Part shown: one piece after another, positions 23,165 to 26,911 of the stretch
Layout: every line of letters starts with the position of its first letter
Numbering within the stretch: position 1 is the first letter of the stretch
Assembly (NCBI GenBank): GCA_946482365.1
Contig: CAMLQY010000024.1
Coordinates: forward strand, 1 to 26,911
Source: an uncultured Actinomycetes bacterium
Lineage (GTDB): Bacteria > Actinomycetota > Thermoleophilia > Solirubrobacterales > 70-9
DNA: 26,911 bases
Direction of reading: 5' to 3'
Program-made: the position numbers and the translations under genes
Notes under the pieces: generated by a model
Told to the model about the DNA's origin: nothing
What the model saw: the letters and a program-made list of their open reading frames with translations, nothing else
Databases searched by the model: none

Positions 23165-23428
23165 GTGAACTCGAAACAGCTCTTCCGGATGCGCGCCCCG
23201 GCCTCGGGCCGCGAGGCCCTGGCCCACGCCGAGCCGGGCCAGGTCTACCTGGACCGCGAGACCGGCGAGGAGATGGAGCCGGTGGCGATGGTGCTGCCGC
23301 TCGCCCCCTCCGCGTCTTCCCTACCCCGCACCCCGGACAACCTCCGCGCCTGCGCCCGCTGCGACCAGCTGATCGGCCTCGACGTAAGCGACTGTCCCTA
23401 CTGCGGAAAACGCCAAGAAGCGCTCTGA
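23165..23428 (+). CDS. Small zinc-ribbon protein, unknown function
   Basis: An 87-aa protein from GTG 23165. The N-terminal half (MNSKQLFRMRAPASGREAL…) has no recognisable domain. The C-terminus is a CxxC…CxxC zinc ribbon, CARCDQLIGLDVSDCPYCG, near residues 63-81. Such ribbons bind structural zinc and often mediate nucleic-acid or protein contacts. It is divergent from the glycosyltransferase gene by 32 bp. A palindromic element begins 10 bp after its stop. Confidence 0.7.
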   Translation: MNSKQLFRMRAPASGREALAHAEPGQVYLDRETGEEMEPVAMVLPLAPSASSLPRTPDNLRACARCDQLIGLDVSDCPYCGKRQEAL

Positions 23429-23437
23429 GCCCGACGG

Positions 23438-23557
23438 GAGACGGCCGTCGGTAGGCCCTGCTCACTCGCCTACCTGGCAGATTCGTTTGGAGCCTTCCGA
23501 GGGACCTCTCCGGGCCAGCGGCGCAAAACGTTCGCAGGGCCTACCGACGTCCGTCTC
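23438..23557. repeat. Family-2 palindromic element, copy 1
   Basis: Arms 23438-23461 and 23534-23557 pair at 23 of 24 positions. The 72-nt interior begins TCACTCGCCTACCTGGC and ends GGCCAGCGGCGCAAAACGTTC; CTGGC and GCCAG within it can form an inner stem. The same interior ends recur in copy 2 on the opposite strand, with unrelated arms. It begins 10 bp after the zinc-ribbon stop. Confidence 0.9.
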
Positions 23558-23652
23558 AGTTCAGCTGAAAGGCAAGACTGGCCCCGGCGCCCCCGTTTGA
23601 ATCGTCGACCACGCCTCGTTGTTGGAGCTTTCGTGGGCCGGAGACGCTTGTT
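23558..23652. other. Spacer between family-2 palindromes
   Basis: Ninety-five bases between the two inverted elements. No gene, tRNA or promoter is evident. Confidence 0.5.
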
Positions 23653-23767
23653 GGGGCCGGGCGGGTGCCCCTGCGAACGTTTTGCGCCGCTGGCCGAGCA
23701 GCGATCTCGAAAGGCGAGGGGCGATCCAGCCAGGCAGGCGAGTGAGCAGGGGCACCCGCCCGGCCCC
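23653..23767. repeat. Family-2 palindromic element, copy 2 (inverted)
   Basis: Arms 23653-23674 and 23746-23767 are perfectly complementary over 22 bp. The reverse complement of the 71-nt interior matches copy 1 over the first 17 bases (one change) and the last 21 bases (identical), with a diverged middle. It ends 20 bp beyond the minus-strand stop at 23788. Confidence 0.9.
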
Positions 23768-23787
23768 TCACACAACCGCTACGCGGT

Positions 23788-24549
23788 CTACGGCTGCTTG
23801 ACGAGCGTTGCCGTGTACAGCAACCGGGCGTTGGAGTAGTAGCAGCCGTAGGTCTTCACTTTGCCCACCCCCTGCTGGGGGTGGCCGCCCTGGATGTCCT
23901 CCTTGGAGGCGCACTGGCCGGTGAGGCGGCTGCCGCGCCAGGTGTCTTCGGCGGAGACGTTGAAGGCGAACATCGGCGCCCAGGTGGGGATGGTGAGGGC
24001 GACGACCTGGCCGCGCAGCACCGTCAGCGGGTGCTCGAGGGCGAAGATCGGGGTGCTGCCGAAGTGGGGGTTGAGCCGCTCCAGCGGGCTCTGGCGGACG
24101 AGCTTGTACTGGGGGGGCTTGGAGCCCTCGACCGGCCGCAGGACGCCGATCCGCGCCTGCGAGGGCTCGCCGAGGAATTCGTCGAAGAAGCCGACCTCGT
24201 CGGTGGTCGTTTTCGTGTCCGCGCGCGAGGGCTTCGCCAGCGTGATCGACCAGGCGACCAGCTTGCCGTCGAAAGGTGCCTCGTAGGGCCGCGCGACCCC
24301 GCCGGCGCTGACCTGGAAGCCGGTCACGTGGCCCTCCACCCGGCAGGGGACGACCTCGACGTTGTTGACGATCTTCCCCGGGCAGGAGGGCGGCGGCGTT
24401 TCCGCGGTCTTGCCGAGCACGACGACGCGCAGCGGCGCGGACTCGGCGGCCCCCGGCCAGGCCACCACGACCAGCGCGCCGAGCAGCGCCGCGAGGGCGA
24501 GGGCCATCGGCGCACGCGAGGCCGGTCCGTTTTTGGCTGCTGGTCGCAC
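23788..24549 (-). CDS. Secreted protein of unknown function
   Basis: 253 aa from GTG 24549, or 239 from ATG 24507. The GTG start gives a signal peptide with a basic n-region (MRPAAKNGPASRAP), a hydrophobic core (MALALAALLGALVVVAWPG) and an AESAP cleavage region. The mature part has four cysteines (PPSCPGK, VVPCRVE, GQCASKE, YGCYYS) suited to two disulfides, and a beta-rich middle (LTVLRGQVVALTIPTWAPMFAF). I recognise no catalytic motif. It is probably an extracellular or cell-wall-associated beta-sandwich protein. It is divergent from the amidase operon. Confidence 0.7.
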   Translation of the reverse strand: MRPAAKNGPASRAPMALALAALLGALVVVAWPGAAESAPLRVVVLGKTAETPPPSCPGKIVNNVEVVPCRVEGHVTGFQVSAGGVARPYEAPFDGKLVAWSITLAKPSRADTKTTTDEVGFFDEFLGEPSQARIGVLRPVEGSKPPQYKLVRQSPLERLNPHFGSTPIFALEHPLTVLRGQVVALTIPTWAPMFAFNVSAEDTWRGSRLTGQCASKEDIQGGHPQQGVGKVKTYGCYYSNARLLYTATLVKQP

Positions 24550-24682
24550 GATCTGAAGCTGCAAACCTCGGTCGAGACCAGGGTTGCGGCCACGATTCTG
24601 CCGTCCCGCCCGGGGAGATGCGGCGTTGCACGGGCCCTTGCACGATCCCGGCCATCCCGCCTCTGTAGGGTTGCCTGCCGGA

Positions 24683-24886
24683 ATGGAGGCCGCGGATCGA
24701 GCAGAGCAGTTCATCCCCGCCGGCCTCGCGTCCCTGCGGATCGAGGCCGACGAGGTCGACCTCGCGGTGATGAGCGCAGCCCACCAGATGTTCTGGCCCG
24801 CGATCCGCGCCCTGCTCTCGCTCGACCTCGGCGACCTCGAGCCCGAGCGCAATCCCGATCTTTCGCGGGCGCCGGAGAAGCTTTGA
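24683..24886 (+). CDS. GatC/AtzG-like small amidase partner
   Basis: A 67-aa protein starting MEAADRAEQFIPAGLASLRI, predicted helical, ending in DLEPERNPDLSRAPEKL. The helix-helix-acidic/Pro tail, small size and position directly before an amidase match GatC/AtzG-type accessory subunits that wrap around amidase-signature enzymes. Sequence similarity is weak, so the call rests mostly on context. Its TGA overlaps the TTG start of the amidase (TTGA), giving obligate translational coupling. Confidence 0.6.
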   Translation: MEAADRAEQFIPAGLASLRIEADEVDLAVMSAAHQMFWPAIRALLSLDLGDLEPERNPDLSRAPEKL

Positions 24887-26250
24887 ACGCGCTCGACCTC
24901 TCCCTGCGCGGACAGGCCGCTGCGATCGCGGCGGGGGAAGCGGACGCCACCGAGCTGCTCGACGCGACCCTGGCCCGTATCGAGGAGCGAAACCCGGCGA
25001 TCAACGCCGTCGTCGCGACCTTCCCGGAGGAGTCGCGGGCGATGCTGGCCGAGGCGCCCGACGGGCCGCTGCATGGCGTCCCGGTCGTGGTCAAGGACGA
25101 GTGGCCGCTCCCCTGGCGGGCGCAGCGCTTCGGCGCCGCGGAGCTCCTGGCACCGACCGCCCCCGGCGAGTCCGGCCCCTACCGGGCCCTGCGCGACGCC
25201 GGCGCCGTCGTCGTCGGCGTCGGCAACATGCACGAGCTCGGCTCGGGGAGCACCGGCAACGTCTCGGTCTACGGCGCCGCCCGCAACCCCTGGGACACCG
25301 AGCGCTGCCCCGGCGGCTCCTCCAGCGGCCCCGCCGCCGCGGTCGCCGCCCGCCTGGTCCGCGGGGCGGTCGGCGCCGACGGCGTCGGCTCGATCCGCTA
25401 CCCCGCCGCCTACTGCGGCCTCACCGGCCTGAAGCCGACCTTCGGCCGCTCGGCGATGGACGGCCACCACATGGCCGCCGTCTCGACCACGATCGTCTCC
25501 GGCGCCCTCTGCGCCGACGCCGCCGACTGCCGCCTGCTCGACTCGGCCCTGTTCGGGGAAGAGCTGCGGACCGACGACGCGGCCGGGCTGCGGATCGGCG
25601 TGATCCGCGGCGAGGTATCCGAGGACGTCGACCCCGCCGTGCGCGAGGCCTGCGAGGGCGCGATCGAGGACCTGCGCCGCGAGACCGGTGGCGAGGTGCG
25701 CGAGATCGAGCTGCCCGAACTGGCGGTGGCGACCCTGGCGACCGTCCTGATCGCCAACAGCGAGAGCCTCGGCGGCATCACCCCGGAGCGGCTCAACAAC
25801 CTTGATCCCGAGCTGAGCCCGATCGCCCGCGGCCTGCTCAAGTTCCGGGCGCTGCTGCCGGCGATCGCGACGGTCAAGTCGCACCAGATCCGGACCATGG
25901 CGCGCCGCACCCTCGCCTCGGTCTTCGACGAGGTCGACGTGCTCGCCTGTCCGACCGTGCCCGCTGTGGCGCCGTCGCTGGAGGCGCCGGTCGTCGAGCT
26001 GCCCTCGGGCACGCTGACCGCCGACGAAGCCAACGTCCGCGGCGGCGCCCTCGCCAACCTCACCGGCATCCCCGCGATCAGCGTCCCGGTCGGCTCATCC
26101 GAGGGGCTGCCGATCGCGCTGCAGCTGCAGGCCGCCTGGGGCCGGGACGAGCTGCTGCTCGACGCCGCCGAGGCGATCGAGCGGGCCAACGGCCGCCGCT
26201 GGGTCGAGGCGACGCCGCCCGCGTTGGGCGCCGAGCCGCTGGAGGCCTAG
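24883..26250 (+). CDS. Amidase-signature family hydrolase
   Basis: A 455-aa protein starting at TTG 24883. The Ser-cisSer-Lys triad is visible: Lys71 in VPVVVKDEW, Ser146 in PGGSSSGPAAAVAA and nucleophile Ser170 in GADGVGSIRYPAAYCGLTGLKPT. Length is normal for a free-standing amidase. The family hydrolyses amide bonds in small molecules or amidates Glu-tRNA as GatA. The substrate-binding half does not clearly match GatA, and no gatB is in view, so a catabolic or AtzE-like role is favoured. Coupled to the 67-aa partner upstream and followed 2 bp later by an ABC ATPase. Confidence 0.88.
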   Translation: MNALDLSLRGQAAAIAAGEADATELLDATLARIEERNPAINAVVATFPEESRAMLAEAPDGPLHGVPVVVKDEWPLPWRAQRFGAAELLAPTAPGESGPYRALRDAGAVVVGVGNMHELGSGSTGNVSVYGAARNPWDTERCPGGSSSGPAAAVAARLVRGAVGADGVGSIRYPAAYCGLTGLKPTFGRSAMDGHHMAAVSTTIVSGALCADAADCRLLDSALFGEELRTDDAAGLRIGVIRGEVSEDVDPAVREACEGAIEDLRRETGGEVREIELPELAVATLATVLIANSESLGGITPERLNNLDPELSPIARGLLKFRALLPAIATVKSHQIRTMARRTLASVFDEVDVLACPTVPAVAPSLEAPVVELPSGTLTADEANVRGGALANLTGIPAISVPVGSSEGLPIALQLQAAWGRDELLLDAAEAIERANGRRWVEATPPALGAEPLEA

Positions 26251-26252
26251 CG

Positions 26253-26911
26253 GTGCCGGCGATCGTCGTCGAGGGTCTGGAGCGCGCTTTCGGCGAGGTT
26301 CTCGCCGTGCAGGGGATCGACCTGCAGGTCGAGGAGGGCGAGATCTATGGCTTCCTCGGTCCCAACGGCGCCGGCAAGACGACCACGGTGCGGATGCTGA
26401 CGACGCTGCTGCTGCCGACCGGCGGCCGCGCCAGCGTCGCCGGCCGCGACGTCGTCGGCGAGGCGCGCCAGGTGCGCGCCGCGATCGGCGTCGCCCTGCA
26501 GGAAGCCGCGCTCGACCCGCTGATGACCGGCCGCGAGCTGATCCGGCTGCAGGCGACCCTGCAGGGACTGCCCCCGGCGAGCGGCCGCGACCGGGCCGAC
26601 GCCCTGCTGGACCGGGTCGGGCTCACCTACGCCGCCGATCGCCGCGTCGGCACCTACTCGGGCGGGATGCAGCGCCGGCTCGACCTGGCGGCGGCGCTGG
26701 TGCACGAGCCGCGGGTGCTCTTCCTCGACGAGCCCACGACCGGCCTCGACCCGGTGAGCCGCAAAACGATCTGGGAGGAGGTGCGGCAGCTGAACGACGA
26801 GGGAACCACGGTCTTCCTCACCACCCAGTACCTCGAGGAGGCCGACCAGCTGGCCGACAACGTCGGCATCATCGACAACGGCCGGATCGTCGCCGAGGGC
26901 ACCCCGGAGGC
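26253..26911 (+). CDS. ABC transporter ATP-binding protein, DrrA-like (3'-truncated by window)
   Basis: 219 residues are visible from GTG 26253 and run off the window end. They include Walker A GPNGAGKTT, signature YSGGMQRRLDLAAALVHEP, Walker B VLFLDEPTTGLDP and the TTQYLEEADQLAD motif, in which Gln replaces the switch His as is usual in DrrA-type exporters. It would energise an ABC-2 permease, probably encoded just downstream, for drug or lipid export. It begins 2 bp after the amidase stop, so it is in the same operon. Confidence 0.9.
   Translation, partial: MPAIVVEGLERAFGEVLAVQGIDLQVEEGEIYGFLGPNGAGKTTTVRMLTTLLLPTGGRASVAGRDVVGEARQVRAAIGVALQEAALDPLMTGRELIRLQATLQGLPPASGRDRADALLDRVGLTYAADRRVGTYSGGMQRRLDLAAALVHEPRVLFLDEPTTGLDPVSRKTIWEEVRQLNDEGTTVFLTTQYLEEADQLADNVGIIDNGRIVAEGTPE

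Noticed and set aside
23438..23767. CRISPR array or IS element in the repeat region
   Set aside because: Only two inverted copies, no regular spacing, no cas or transposase gene nearby.
23470..23839. Several open frames on both strands between the zinc-ribbon and secreted-protein genes
   Set aside because: They arise from translating the family-2 palindromes; they overlap one another and lack ribosome sites.

Overview
The window is GC-rich DNA (about 70% G+C by eye) with dense, short-spaced genes, frequent GTG/TTG starts and several near-leaderless promoters. The gene families are an actinobacterial-type heme A synthase, a DrrA-type ABC ATPase, secreted proteins made of disulfide-bearing beta repeats, and an A2-type oxidase. 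Together they suggest a high-GC actinobacterium, possibly of the Thermoleophilia/Solirubrobacterales kind. The lineage is inference; there is no rRNA or other marker here.

Layout. 1-64: a palindromic repeat cut by the window edge. 104-2125: a membrane GGDEF/HD-GYP protein. 2089-3134: a UBP-type zinc-finger ORF with a start problem, greA, and a 56-aa membrane protein. 3198-4895: a vapBC toxin-antitoxin pair and an Mrr-like nuclease, lower in GC than their surroundings. 4998-8090 (minus): an operon running from a PAP2 phosphatase through a flippase-like membrane protein to thioredoxin reductase. 8182-11932 (plus): an operon of oxidase subunit II-like, oxidase subunit I-like, heme O synthase ctaB, a 37-aa membrane protein and a subunit IV-like protein. 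11933-12323: a convergent intergenic region with two inverted palindromic elements. 12324-14631: a CBS protein, a di-heme cytochrome c and heme A synthase. 14593-17409 (minus): a small coiled-coil ORF, a membrane-anchored USP-like protein and a secreted six-repeat protein. 17506-23132 (minus): an operon of GT4 glycosyltransferase, coxB, coxA, a two-domain USP-like protein and coxC. 23165-24549: a zinc-ribbon protein, a second convergent intergenic region with a different palindrome pair, and a secreted protein. 24683-26911: a 67-aa GatC/AtzG-like protein, an amidase and a truncated ABC ATPase.

Respiration is the main theme. The second oxidase locus (coxB-coxA-usp-coxC) looks fully functional: all CuA ligands, all six heme/CuB histidines, the cross-link Tyr and a YSHPxVY A2 signature are present. 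The first locus is the surprise. Its subunit I keeps the fold and C-terminal signature of a heme-copper oxidase, but by eye alignment it has lost five of six metal-ligand histidines and the active-site Tyr. Its subunit II has lost both CuA cysteines. It is nevertheless an intact, overlapping, promoter-bearing operon that also carries ctaB. It reads as a conserved, catalytically silent pseudo-oxidase rather than a decaying pseudogene. CtaB, CtaA and the di-heme cytochrome c presumably serve the active oxidase.

The second unusual theme is palindromic elements. Two families (three and two copies) have a conserved core flanked by arms that differ from copy to copy but remain self-complementary within each copy. 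Four of the five copies lie just after stop codons, as inverted doublets between convergent genes. Two further palindromes sit inside coding sequence, in the glycosyltransferase linker and the N-terminus of the pseudo-oxidase subunit I. No tRNA, rRNA, CRISPR array, insertion sequence or transposase gene was seen.
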